Part shown: piece after piece, positions 18,917 through 27,707 of the stretch | How positions within the stretch are numbered: position 1 is the first letter of the stretch | Layout: every line of letters begins with the position of its first letter | NCBI GenBank assembly: GCA_030424665.1 | Contig: JAUHWN010000013.1 | Location: forward strand, 1-48,444 | Source of the DNA: Bdellovibrionia bacterium | Lineage (GTDB): Bacteria > Bdellovibrionota > Bdellovibrionia > Bdellovibrionales > JAGQZY01 | DNA length: 48,444 nucleotides | Direction of reading: 5' to 3' | Program-made: the position numbers and the translations under genes | The notes under the pieces: model-generated | The model's input: only the letters and a program-made list of their open reading frames with translations | What the model was told of the DNA's origin: nothing | Database searches by the model: none

Positions 18917-20409
18917 AAATTCTTAAAGAATTCGGAAATATTTTTCAACTCGACCTGCGGTCCCTCGCAGCAATGCGAATTCTCCTGGGGCTCTGCACGC
19001 TCTATGACTTTTCGTATAGATTGACAGATTTAATAGGCCACTATACGGACAAAGGCGCTTTGCCAACAAAGCTTTCTTCTATGATCGTTCCAAACGACTT
19101 TATGGCCCTTGGAATATCCGAACACGCAGGAACATTCTCGCTCTATTATTTTTCAGGAGAGCTCTGGTGGTCTCTGACCCTACTCCTCATTTCTATCTTA
19201 GTCGCTACACTGTACACAATTGGCTGGAGAGTTCGTTGGATAAATATTCTTTTGTTCATATTAGTTCTCTCTGTTCAAAACAGAAATATATTACAGTTTT
19301 ACCCTGGAGATTACTTATTAAGAAGTTTACTTTTACTTAGTATATTCCTGCCAATAGGTTGTTTTTTTTCAGTTGATTCTAAAAGGTATAATCTAGAGGC
19401 AGAGAAAAACTACGTTTCACAAATCTATCCAGGCTTCGCCTTTGTCTTCTTCATGTTTGCATTCTTTGTTATGGCAGGACTTTCCAAAACCGGTTCGTCG
19501 TGGAGCGACGGCTCAGCGGTTCACTATATTATGATTCGGAAAAGGTTTAGTACTGGTCTAGGTGACTGGATGATAGCCTATCCTCTACTAATGGAAATAT
19601 TAACTCATGCCTCACTTTGGTTTGAACGACTAGGCCCTCTTCTTCTATTAGTTCCTGTTCAAAATTGGCTATTTCGCACTATGGGAATCATTGGTCTGGG
19701 CGGGCTATTGCTTGGGTTCGGAATATTTCTTAACATTCATATTCTTCCCTTTATTGGCATCGCCGGACTCGCGGCACTTATTCCTTCAGAAGTTTGGGAA
19801 TTGCTTCGAAAGAAACAAGCCTCATGGAAATTTGATATCAACTCCAAAACTTTTGTAGAAAAGGCAAGGTGGCATAGAGTATTTAGTTACTCTTTACTTA
19901 CAATATTTATACTGTTGTTTTCACTAACTGAATACAACAGATCGACACGATTCTACCCAGATAAAGAAGCAATACAAATACCTGATCCAATAGTTAAGGT
20001 GTCTCGGCTATTCCGCATAGCCAACCCGTGGAGAATGTTTCCCGACACCAAAAAACTAAGTGATGGTTGGCTCATTGTTGAGGGAATAACACAGTCGGGT
20101 CGCGTTGTAGACATTCTAACCTCAAAAGACGTGACAGAATCCATGCCTTCTAATTTCACAGAGGCCTATGGAGGCTTTAGGTGGAGAAGGTACCTTAGAA
20201 TGATATTGCTAACTAAATGGGGAAGAAGCCAAGAAATTCTTTTGAAGAATTTAGGGTCGTATCATTGCAGAAACTGGAATGAGAAAAATAAAGAAGACAA
20301 AGTAACTGAAATAAAATACATATTGATGAAAATTGAGTCTTATCCGCCGGGTGGTAGTCCATCTCCACCTGTCCGAGAAGAAGTCAGTCAGTTAGCCTGC
20401 AAGGTCTAA
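18913..20409 (+). CDS. HTTM-domain (vitamin K-dependent carboxylase-like) membrane protein
   Basis: A 498-residue protein with multiple transmembrane helices in its first ~340 residues and a soluble C-terminal part. Features of the HTTM family are an N-terminal helix with LAAMRILLGLCTLYDFSYRL, the GALP-containing loop (YTDKGALPTKLSS), and the FYPGDYLLRSLLLLSIFLPIG segment. A later FFVMAGLSKTGSSWSDGSAV follows. HTTM is the membrane domain shared with vitamin-K-dependent gamma-glutamyl carboxylase. A bacterial relative (MloH) carboxylates an intermediate in malonomycin biosynthesis. By analogy this protein could carboxylate or epoxidise the pathway product at the membrane, but most bacterial HTTM proteins are unassigned. 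It ends the plus-strand operon, 10 bases from the convergent HD gene. Confidence 0.75.
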   Translation: MKILKEFGNIFQLDLRSLAAMRILLGLCTLYDFSYRLTDLIGHYTDKGALPTKLSSMIVPNDFMALGISEHAGTFSLYYFSGELWWSLTLLLISILVATLYTIGWRVRWINILLFILVLSVQNRNILQFYPGDYLLRSLLLLSIFLPIGCFFSVDSKRYNLEAEKNYVSQIYPGFAFVFFMFAFFVMAGLSKTGSSWSDGSAVHYIMIRKRFSTGLGDWMIAYPLLMEILTHASLWFERLGPLLLLVPVQNWLFRTMGIIGLGGLLLGFGIFLNIHILPFIGIAGLAALIPSEVWELLRKKQASWKFDINSKTFVEKARWHRVFSYSLLTIFILLFSLTEYNRSTRFYPDKEAIQIPDPIVKVSRLFRIANPWRMFPDTKKLSDGWLIVEGITQSGRVVDILTSKDVTESMPSNFTEAYGGFRWRRYLRMILLTKWGRSQEILLKNLGSYHCRNWNEKNKEDKVTEIKYILMKIESYPPGGSPSPPVREEVSQLACKV

Positions 20410-20419
20410 CAGTAATATA

Positions 20420-20974
20420 CTAAGCAGATTCCTTTTTTAGTTTCCACGGAAATTCAGATAGGTATTTCTTTAGAATTGGCAAGAAATCCTCTAGCGGCTT
20501 CTCTTTATAGGCTGGGTCAAAGGATGATTGATCCCAGAAGCCAAACTTTTTCGCCGTTTCAAACCAAGACTCATTCTTGTGTCTTAAATACTCCTTATCG
20601 TCCTTACCAATGATCGAGTAATAGTATTGACCCTGAAAATCTTGGTGATATTTAAGGATGTTGTAATTATCAGAAGAGATGAACGGCTTTAGCACTTCTG
20701 CGATTATAGCCCCGTGATTCGCTGTCGTCATAACTTTACCCACATCATGCAGTAAAGCACACAATACCAGCTCGTCGTCTGAACCATCTTCTAAGGCTCT
20801 TGTAGCCATCTGTAACGAGTGCCTGAATTGATTTATGGCAAACCCATGATCACAGCCCTCTAACTTGTGCAAAAACTGTATCATTCTTAGAGGCATCTCG
20901 GATTGATACTCCGAAACTTCTTTATAAATTCTTTCCCAATCAGATGGCTTTGCTTCTGTCATTTTTTTGAACAT
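20420..20974 (-). CDS. HD-domain metalloenzyme (phosphohydrolase or PhnZ-type oxygenase)
   Basis: A 184-residue HD-superfamily protein. Metal-binding residues are seen in FRHSLQMATRA, LLHDVGK (the HD pair), TTANHGAIIAEVLKPFI and the later YHQDFQGQYYY. The C-terminal DQSSFDPAYKEKPLEDFLPIL segment is a conserved block of one HD subgroup. HD proteins with this size and extra His residues include both nucleotide phosphohydrolases and di-iron oxygenases such as PhnZ and TmpB; the sequence alone does not decide. It is the last gene of the minus-strand arm and faces the HTTM gene. A 55-base gap separates it from the cytochrome gene, so it is probably co-transcribed. Confidence 0.75.
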   Translation of the reverse strand: MFKKMTEAKPSDWERIYKEVSEYQSEMPLRMIQFLHKLEGCDHGFAINQFRHSLQMATRALEDGSDDELVLCALLHDVGKVMTTANHGAIIAEVLKPFISSDNYNILKYHQDFQGQYYYSIIGKDDKEYLRHKNESWFETAKKFGFWDQSSFDPAYKEKPLEDFLPILKKYLSEFPWKLKKESA

Positions 20975-21029
20975 ACTTATCTATCGACATTCAACTGAAG
21001 TGACTAAAGAGATAAGGAAACTCTGGTCT

Positions 21030-21368
21030 TTATTGAGAGAAAATGTAATCTATTATTTGCTTTCTAACCTTCTCATCTGACTCACCTGAATAGGGCATTC
21101 TACCTCCAGGCACTACACTTTGAGGCGATTCTATATATTTATCCAAATTGGATCGCGTCCACCGAATACTACTTCTTTTCATGGCGCTAGAATAACGAAA
21201 TCCAGTCTGCTTCCCAGCTTGTTTATCCTTAATTTTGTAAAGACTTGGGCCTAAACCATGAACACCTTTTTCAAGACTGTGACATGAGGCACATTGAATA
21301 AATTGTTTCTCGCTTGCAAAACCGACCATAGAAAAAAGCAAACAAAAGGTAGCTACTAAATATTTCAA
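21030..21368 (-). CDS. Monohaem class I cytochrome c, periplasmic
   Basis: A 112-residue secreted cytochrome. A Sec signal peptide (about residues 1-18) precedes the haem site CASCH, and the distal ligand is the Met in GGRMPYSG near the C-terminus. The start is a TTG at 21368 overlapping the GMC stop (TTGA), with AGGAG seven bases upstream, so translation is coupled to the flavoprotein. It probably takes electrons from the GMC dehydrogenase and passes them to a terminal oxidase. The family's usual partner is a triheme subunit, so a monohaem carrier is a simpler version. Confidence 0.9.
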   Translation of the reverse strand: MKYLVATFCLLFSMVGFASEKQFIQCASCHSLEKGVHGLGPSLYKIKDKQAGKQTGFRYSSAMKRSSIRWTRSNLDKYIESPQSVVPGGRMPYSGESDEKVRKQIIDYIFSQ

Positions 21369-23128
21369 ATCAAAGCTCCTGGTTTTCTTAAATATTTCTC
21401 CTTTACACCTTTAGCAACAAAGTAACTTAAGGCCCCTAATGGAAGAGTCGGATTGTAACCAGTATTTTGTGGAAATGCGCTTGCCCCCAGTACAAATAAA
21501 TTCGGGAAATCCCAGCTTTGACAGTATTTATTTACTACACTATCTGCAGGAGAGGTTCCCATTATTGCGCCCCCCGTATTATGAGTCGATTGATAAGGGA
21601 CTATGTTGTAATTATTCGAGAGCTTCTTGGGTCCAGCCGTGTGTGTTGGATTCATCTCTTTAATTATTTTTTTGAGTCGAACCTGCAAAAACTCCATCAT
21701 ATTCCGATCATTATCTGTGAAATCAAAAGTCATGCGCATTAATTTTTGACCAAAGATGTTCTTATAGGTTGGATCCAAGCTTAAGTAATTTGATCGCGAT
21801 GGATAATTGGATCCATGAATGATTAAAAGTGTATTTCTGTTATACCACTTTTGAACAGCCTCTTTCCATTCAGTCCCGTATTTTGGTGTACCCGGCGGAA
21901 CAGGATGGGTCGAGATGGGCCGGGCCCCCATTGATAGGTTTGCTATAAAACCACCACCCAGAAAGTTGAGGCGACTATGATCAAAGTTTTCGCTATTAAA
22001 GTTGTCGACGACAGAACCGAGTGCACCAGCTCCCATGAATGTGTTTAACTCCTTCTTATCAAAAAAGAGTCTTGCGCCTGCCATTACTTGATAGCAGTAG
22101 TTTTTTCCGACGAGCCCATCTCCAGTTTTAGGGTCGTATGCTTCCCCAATTCCAGAATTTAGAAGGAGATGAACATTATTGAGTGTCCAGGCACACAAAA
22201 ATACCGTTTCAGCTGGCTGGAAATATTCTTCGCCAGACTGCATATTGGTATAATAAACGCCTTCAATTCGATTGCCCTTCTTGCCTTTTTTCAACCGAGT
22301 GACCCACGAATGAGTTTTTAAAACAAAATCCTTATCACTAAGCGGCCTTTTTAGCACAGTGATATTTGGGCTCGCCTTTGCATTTGATTCACAAGCAAAT
22401 AATTCACAATGACCACAGTATTGGCATTGACCAAACACATCACCATATTGATTTTTATATGGTTCCGAACAGTTTGCAGCTGGCATTGGGTACGGATTAT
22501 ATCCCAGTGAACGACTTGCTTTATTAAATAGATCATTAGATAGACTTGTTTTTAAGGGAGGAAGTGGGTAGTCCTTCGATCGAGGTGCTTCAAATGGATT
22601 ACCACCAGGCACTATTTTGCCCTTTAAATTTCCAGCTTTACCGGATACACCGCAAAGTTGCTCAAACTCTGAATAGTGTTTTTCTAGTTCACTATAAGAT
22701 TGAGGCCAATCGCGAAGGTCCATATCACTAGGAATTCGACTCTTCCCATAACGATTTGAGATTACGCTTCTCAACTCATGATCTGCTTGAGTATTTCTAA
22801 AACTCATCCCATTCCAATGTAAGCCGGCACCACCAAGACCTTCTCCAGGCAAGAAGGAACCTAAGTTTCTCATAGGCAACGCTCGTTCATTTGACTTATT
22901 TCTAAAAGTAATAGTCTCTCGGGCCAAGTTTTGTTGAAGCTCTCTTCTTTGTTGGAATTTGAGTTCATCTCTTACAAAGGGAATCACAAATTCCTTCTCA
23001 GGCACACGCATAGCCCCCCGTTCGAGACCTACAACTTTCAAGCCCTTTCCCGATAGTTCTTGCGCAATCAAACCACCTGTCCATCCCATTCCCACAATGA
23101 CAACGTCAACCTTCTTAAGTTTTTTCAT
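21365..23128 (-). CDS. GMC-family FAD dehydrogenase (gluconate/sugar-dehydrogenase-like large subunit)
   Basis: A 587-residue flavoprotein of the glucose-methanol-choline family. It begins with the FAD motif DVVIVGMGWTGGLIAQEL and Glu at the end of strand two (GLERG). GEGLGGAGLHWNGM is the second flavin signature. The C-terminal catalytic region has a His in QSTHNTGGAIMG and NTGYNPTLPLGALSYFVA near the end. A Cys cluster around residues 233-248 (CQYCGHCELFAC) is notable and could bind a cofactor. There is no signal peptide, so export would need its Tat-bearing partner encoded just upstream (7-base gap). It oxidises an alcohol or sugar; the substrate is unknown. Confidence 0.88.
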   Translation of the reverse strand: MKKLKKVDVVIVGMGWTGGLIAQELSGKGLKVVGLERGAMRVPEKEFVIPFVRDELKFQQRRELQQNLARETITFRNKSNERALPMRNLGSFLPGEGLGGAGLHWNGMSFRNTQADHELRSVISNRYGKSRIPSDMDLRDWPQSYSELEKHYSEFEQLCGVSGKAGNLKGKIVPGGNPFEAPRSKDYPLPPLKTSLSNDLFNKASRSLGYNPYPMPAANCSEPYKNQYGDVFGQCQYCGHCELFACESNAKASPNITVLKRPLSDKDFVLKTHSWVTRLKKGKKGNRIEGVYYTNMQSGEEYFQPAETVFLCAWTLNNVHLLLNSGIGEAYDPKTGDGLVGKNYCYQVMAGARLFFDKKELNTFMGAGALGSVVDNFNSENFDHSRLNFLGGGFIANLSMGARPISTHPVPPGTPKYGTEWKEAVQKWYNRNTLLIIHGSNYPSRSNYLSLDPTYKNIFGQKLMRMTFDFTDNDRNMMEFLQVRLKKIIKEMNPTHTAGPKKLSNNYNIVPYQSTHNTGGAIMGTSPADSVVNKYCQSWDFPNLFVLGASAFPQNTGYNPTLPLGALSYFVAKGVKEKYLRKPGALI

Positions 23129-23135
23129 GCTGTTC

Positions 23136-23837
23136 TCAATCTATATCTTCGATACTGTAAATTGGAGCCGAATACTTTTTACCTTTGAACTTTTTAATTG
23201 CCTGAGAGTAAAGAGCAAGGACTCCTGGATAACCAATCATTTTCCAAGAAACCTTATTTTTGTTCCCAAAATAGACTGGGTCTGCAAAGAACCCCTCTTT
23301 GGTGTTTTGTAGAATTAATTTCGAAAAATCCGTCATTAGTTCACTGTCTTTTAAAAGGCGATTTGAATGGATTCGATCAACAACTCTTTGCTGATTTTTG
23401 ACACCGATCATATCAAAAGGCAGGTTGTACTTTTTCTGACAGTACTCGTTTATCTGTTGAATAGACTTCCTATATATTTCACTCGGTGTAAACGGTTTTT
23501 GATAACCCTGTGAGGGACTTCCAGTATAAAATGGACCTTGTAAGTAGGTCCGAGATGCAACCCCGAAACTTCCTGATAACTGACGATCAATAAAATTGGC
23601 TACGCCACAACTTGAGGCTGATGGACTGAACCTATCGGCTGGAATTAGAATGTCTACGTATGATTTTACAAACGCAGCTTCTTCAGCAGTAAAGAAGACA
23701 AAGCCCATTTCAACAGGCTCAATCATTGCCTTTTCTTCTGAAGACGAATTTTTCGAACCTAACAAAATTGAAGTTAATCCTGTTAGTCCAGCTAACTTAA
23801 ATAGCTCTCTCCGATTAAAAATAGATTTTAGATCCAC
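23136..23837 (-). CDS. Gluconate 2-dehydrogenase subunit 3-like protein with Tat signal
   Basis: Small subunit of GMC dehydrogenases that carries the twin-arginine signal for the complex. I place the start at GTG 23837 because AAGGGGAG lies just upstream. It then begins V-D-L-K-S-I-F and leads straight into NRRELFKLAGLTGLTSILLG, a Tat motif plus hydrophobic stretch. An in-frame ATG at 23858 would add seven residues with no ribosome binding site. The body contains the family pattern FFTAEEAAFVKSYVDILIPA and ends with a conserved W-K-M-I-G-Y-P-G segment. It probably co-exports the flavoprotein by hitchhiking and sits between it and the electron acceptor. Confidence 0.82.
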   Translation of the reverse strand: MDLKSIFNRRELFKLAGLTGLTSILLGSKNSSSEEKAMIEPVEMGFVFFTAEEAAFVKSYVDILIPADRFSPSASSCGVANFIDRQLSGSFGVASRTYLQGPFYTGSPSQGYQKPFTPSEIYRKSIQQINEYCQKKYNLPFDMIGVKNQQRVVDRIHSNRLLKDSELMTDFSKLILQNTKEGFFADPVYFGNKNKVSWKMIGYPGVLALYSQAIKKFKGKKYSAPIYSIEDID

Positions 23838-23936
23838 AATGCTCCCCTTCAAATACAATAGTAATTGAAGGGAGTATTGAAGTATAGTGCTGGCAATTTG
23901 CTCTACTTAAGCCTTGATATTTTTTATTATCAAATA

Positions 23937-24968
23937 CTAAAGGCGGAACAGGTAGCTATTGTATCCAAGATATCCAGTTGCCTTTTTTTCAGAAAGCTCG
24001 CAACCGGCTTCAGTAAACATAGAAATCCATTCTTCATCACCCAGTATTCGTCCGTTACCAATCAAATGATGAATTAGGATATTAGAATGCGCATAAAGCC
24101 AAAGAGTTTCTGTAAATCGACTCTTATCTTCGAGGGTAGGGAGCGGTTGCTCAAGCACGAGAACATAACTTCCTTTAAATGAACTACTAAGAGCTCCTAA
24201 CCACTGCACCACCTTCTCAGACCCTGCGGCCATAAACTCGTGAAAGTGAAGAGAAAAAAACAATGACGCACCAGAGTCTTTAGGAACTTGAACACTCCAT
24301 TTGTCCAGGTCAAAAAGGTCAGAATGAATCCAAGAAACACTTTCAGAAGACTCAGCTTCTAATCTAGTCTTTTCCATATTAATGGTTTCTAAATTTCTAT
24401 CTAATCCAAATATTGAGAGATGCGAATAGTCCCTTACCAAGGGCTCAATCAAACCCGAATTTGTTCCGATCTCAATCAAATTTTGAGGACGTACCTTTTC
24501 AATCGCAGATTTAATACTCGGATAAAAGTTTCCCGAAAGCTTAAACAGAGCATCTTCAGCAAATTTTCCTTCTCTATGTAGGTTTTCACCATAGACAGCC
24601 TCACCAGTCATCATTCCGGATAAGTTACTCCAAACGGGGCCATAGCACCCCACTCTCACATCGAAGAAATTAACGGTCGGTCGCTCAGATTCATTATCTC
24701 GACGATATCTATCAAAAACCTCTTTGCCAAACTTTGATATTTTAAATTTTCCATTTTCTTCGTCTGTTATCTCTTCTACAGCCGAAATATAGCTTAACAA
24801 AACACCCAAGATTTTTTCATTCAAATTTAATCGCTGAGCAAGATCGCCGGCAGCTAGAGGACCATTGACGTATAGTTCTCCAAAAACCTCAACTTGGTTA
24901 AGATGAAACAATACTTGTGCAGCGACATAGTCTGTTGCCCTTCGGTGAAACCATTCTTGAGGCGTCAT
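23937..24968 (-). CDS. SAM-dependent methyltransferase with winged-helix N-terminus
   Basis: A 343-residue enzyme laid out like acetylserotonin/O-methyltransferases. The N-terminal winged-helix dimerisation region (about 1-95) contains VLFHLNQVEVFGEL and LAQRLNLNEKILGVLLSYI. The Rossmann catalytic domain has motif I LIEIGTNSGLIEPL and an acidic partner in FGLDRN. The later SLHFHEFMAAG and VLVLEQPLPTLEDKSRF resemble the O-methyltransferase active-site strand. An AAGGAAG site is five bases from ATG 24968. It lies 28 bases after the flavoenzyme gene and is presumably a tailoring methyltransferase. O-, N- and C-methylation cannot be told apart from sequence. Confidence 0.82.
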   Translation of the reverse strand: MTPQEWFHRRATDYVAAQVLFHLNQVEVFGELYVNGPLAAGDLAQRLNLNEKILGVLLSYISAVEEITDEENGKFKISKFGKEVFDRYRRDNESERPTVNFFDVRVGCYGPVWSNLSGMMTGEAVYGENLHREGKFAEDALFKLSGNFYPSIKSAIEKVRPQNLIEIGTNSGLIEPLVRDYSHLSIFGLDRNLETINMEKTRLEAESSESVSWIHSDLFDLDKWSVQVPKDSGASLFFSLHFHEFMAAGSEKVVQWLGALSSSFKGSYVLVLEQPLPTLEDKSRFTETLWLYAHSNILIHHLIGNGRILGDEEWISMFTEAGCELSEKKATGYLGYNSYLFRL

Positions 24969-24996
24969 AAAAACTTCCTTTTTAATACTTTCTCAA

Positions 24997-26691
24997 CTAT
25001 GCAACATTTTTAGAAACATAAGCGGAATCATTTTTATGCTGATTTTTCTGTGCTTCGAACATCTCACTTAATGTCTGCTTCTCATTCCAACACGTTTTAA
25101 AGCTTCTAGAAAATACATCTTTATCAAATTCAATACCGTCAATGGCACACATCCTACTGATCACGTTTATACAAAACGCCCTATAGGTCTCTCGGTCAAC
25201 TTCCTTTTCAACATCTAAGTCCCTTTTTTTATAGGTCTTAGATGCTATTGACTCCCGCTCTTCCCAAAAATGAGGATCGTGGTATTGACCCTTGTTATTC
25301 GCAAAATACAGGTCTCTTTCATCTAAAAAACTCACAAACTCATTTGAAAGGCTAACTAATTGAGTGGACAAACCAGCTTTGAGGTTTTCCTCTATAGACA
25401 TTTCTAAAGAACAAGAACACCCATCCTTGTGGTCGTTAGCAATATCCTTGAGGACCTTCAAATCCGTTATACAGTTCGGCAGTTGTTTATTAAAGTATCC
25501 CGACAAACCTGCTCCGAAAAAATTTGGCCACACATCAAATGAACCATAAAGATCGTAATTACTAAGATTTCTAAAGTGAACCTCATAGAGAGTTTTCATA
25601 TAAAGGTTAAAATGTTTCTCTTGACTCTCCAAAAGCTTGGAATCTTTTTTAATATCGGATCGTATCATTTCTTCAATGAGACGATTGTTCTCCGAATAAA
25701 TTCTACTCGTTCCCGACCCCATGACGTCCACGAAAATCCCCGACATTCCGGTTAAGAACCATTTATCTTTGGCCGAAAAAAACTGCTTCGAACATCGAGG
25801 TAGCTTATGCATACTTTGAAAATCAAGAATTTCTGAGTTCTCACCTAGCAATTCATCAATGCACTTGTGGGATCTTAAGAACTCTTCAAATTGTCCCTGA
25901 TTCCTAATCTTAAAATTAGTAGAGTCGACGCTTCCCTCGATACCAATACTAACAGTGTCATCCGTCACCGGAATAAGCCACATCCAGTACCCTCGATACA
26001 TGAAATGATTTGTCGAATTATATCGGCTTGTATAGTTGACCCGACTTCTCCAATCATCATCCCCCATACTGTCTATCCAATTGCAACCCTTTATTCTAGA
26101 CCAATACGAGAAGGAGTTGTTACGCTCTTCACGATCTACTAAATTCAGAGTCTTTGCTAGCGGTGACATTCTTCCCGCAGCATCGATTAGGTACTTGCAC
26201 TGAATTGTTCCGATACTAGTTTCAACAGAGTGCCCATTCTCACCGTCTATGATGATTTTATCTCCACCCGACAACACCTTTACACCCAAACGAACGTCTA
26301 CACCTAGTTCCTTATTCGACTGAATCATATATTCATCAAAAACTTTTCTATCTAGATTTCTCGCTGGTATTGAATGGTAGGAGGAACGGCCAAACTCGGA
26401 CATTTCTGAAAGACTGAGATTTTTTTCTTCTGAATCAAAGAACATCCTAAGTCCATGCTTAGTAATAAAGTTTTTCTCGATAAAGGGTCCTAGTCCAAGG
26501 ACTCTAGTCATATAATCTTCCCAGGCCTCGACTGTGGATTCTCCAACCCATCTATCAAACTCAGTTTTCCGTTCAATATTCAGAATGCTAAGGTCCGGGA
26601 AGGTAAGCTTTAACTGTCTCGCCAAGCAACTTCCACTCTGGCTAGCACCTATGATTAAAATATCTGTCTTGAGGTTTTGATCCTCACCCAT
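24997..26691 (-). CDS. Flavin-dependent halogenase-like monooxygenase
   Basis: The start is taken at ATG 26691, which has AAGGAG seven bases upstream; the open frame continues ten codons further up without one. The 564-residue protein has the FAD motif GASQSGSCLARQL, then WVGESTVEAW, comparable to the GES/GEA-TVP motif of halogenases. Lys78 in ITKHGLRMFF sits where halogenases have their catalytic Lys (Lys79 in PrnA). WMWLIP at about 236-241 is an exact WxWxIP, the halogenase signature thought to exclude monooxygenation. No dedicated flavin reductase is seen nearby. Some family members with these motifs are not halogenases, so halogenation is probable but not proven. The C-terminal 170 residues are unassigned. 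Confidence 0.72.
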   Translation of the reverse strand: MGEDQNLKTDILIIGASQSGSCLARQLKLTFPDLSILNIERKTEFDRWVGESTVEAWEDYMTRVLGLGPFIEKNFITKHGLRMFFDSEEKNLSLSEMSEFGRSSYHSIPARNLDRKVFDEYMIQSNKELGVDVRLGVKVLSGGDKIIIDGENGHSVETSIGTIQCKYLIDAAGRMSPLAKTLNLVDREERNNSFSYWSRIKGCNWIDSMGDDDWRSRVNYTSRYNSTNHFMYRGYWMWLIPVTDDTVSIGIEGSVDSTNFKIRNQGQFEEFLRSHKCIDELLGENSEILDFQSMHKLPRCSKQFFSAKDKWFLTGMSGIFVDVMGSGTSRIYSENNRLIEEMIRSDIKKDSKLLESQEKHFNLYMKTLYEVHFRNLSNYDLYGSFDVWPNFFGAGLSGYFNKQLPNCITDLKVLKDIANDHKDGCSCSLEMSIEENLKAGLSTQLVSLSNEFVSFLDERDLYFANNKGQYHDPHFWEERESIASKTYKKRDLDVEKEVDRETYRAFCINVISRMCAIDGIEFDKDVFSRSFKTCWNEKQTLSEMFEAQKNQHKNDSAYVSKNVA

Positions 26692-26813
26692 TAGATCGCT
26701 CCTTAAATAAACGTTCCGCAACTAGCTTAAAGTATTATCGGATTCAAGATTCTAAGAGCTGAGAAAAAAGGAATAAATTCTCATTTTGATAAACCTAGAA
26801 TCTCAATAGACTT

Positions 26814-27707
26814 TTATTGTTTCCTAATTCGAATCAAATAGACTGATGAAAGAACCAGTAGAGAAGAGAAAATATGGCCCAAAGCTATCTTCTCATCCGC
26901 AACCAAATATCCCAAAACCATGGCAATGGGAGTGCTAGCATACAAATACAGTAGCCCCTCAGAACTCCCTGACAATTTCATTATCCAAAGGTGAGCAATC
27001 TGTCCAAAGAATCCATGGAACACCACTAAAAAAACCAGTGCTACCCAAGCATTTAAGGAAATCGCAGATAAAACCCGCATATCTTCACCAATGAAAAAAG
27101 AAATTGCAAACAAAAGAATGCCACTAAAAATGAGTTCAAACCCCAATACGTAAAAAGGAGACTCTGAGGCTTCTTTGGTAATTAAAGAACCCGCCGTTGA
27201 GCTTATCGCTCCTATAACAGCAATTATCAAAGCCCATATTGGCAAAGAAAATTCAGCCGTAGGAATCGAAATATAGGAGATACCCACAATTCCAACAAAA
27301 AGGCCCACAACTTGAGCTCGACTTGGGTATTTTTTTCCTACGATAAACTGAATTAAAAATGACCACAAGGGAATCGAAGCGACCACAACTGCGAGTAAAC
27401 TTGACGAGAGCGGGATCACTGCAAAGGAGAAGCAAACGAAGGGAATTGATCTCCTTAGAAGCGACACTACTACGATTCTAAATTTGTCCTTAATAGAAAA
27501 GTGAACATCTTCGACAAAGAATAAAAAAACTAGGACTAATATTCCGGCCGAGATTCCACGAATACCGTTCAGAAAAAAAGGAGGGATTTCGGTTACGGCA
27601 ATTTTAAGAGCAAGAAATGTGCTTCCGGCTAAAACCGAAATTAAACAGAAGACGTAGGCTTCAGTAAGAGTAAAGCCCTTCTTCAAAACTGAATTTCCGC
27701 TCCCCAC
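26814..27707 (-). CDS. EamA/DMT-family transporter
   Basis: A 297-residue protein with about ten transmembrane segments in two EamA repeats; the first contains AGSTFLALKIAVTEIPPFFLNGIRG, a typical drug/metabolite transporter start. Substrate unknown; family members export amino acids, metabolites and toxins. The start is uncertain: GTG 27707 or TTG 27686. The latter forms a TTGA overlap with the dehydrogenase stop, and GGGGAG lies within the overlap. Its position inside the minus biosynthetic arm suggests export of product or intermediate. It ends about 120 bases before the flavoenzyme gene, the longest gap in this arm. Confidence 0.85.
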   Translation of the reverse strand: MGSGNSVLKKGFTLTEAYVFCLISVLAGSTFLALKIAVTEIPPFFLNGIRGISAGILVLVFLFFVEDVHFSIKDKFRIVVVSLLRRSIPFVCFSFAVIPLSSSLLAVVVASIPLWSFLIQFIVGKKYPSRAQVVGLFVGIVGISYISIPTAEFSLPIWALIIAVIGAISSTAGSLITKEASESPFYVLGFELIFSGILLFAISFFIGEDMRVLSAISLNAWVALVFLVVFHGFFGQIAHLWIMKLSGSSEGLLYLYASTPIAMVLGYLVADEKIALGHIFSSLLVLSSVYLIRIRKQ

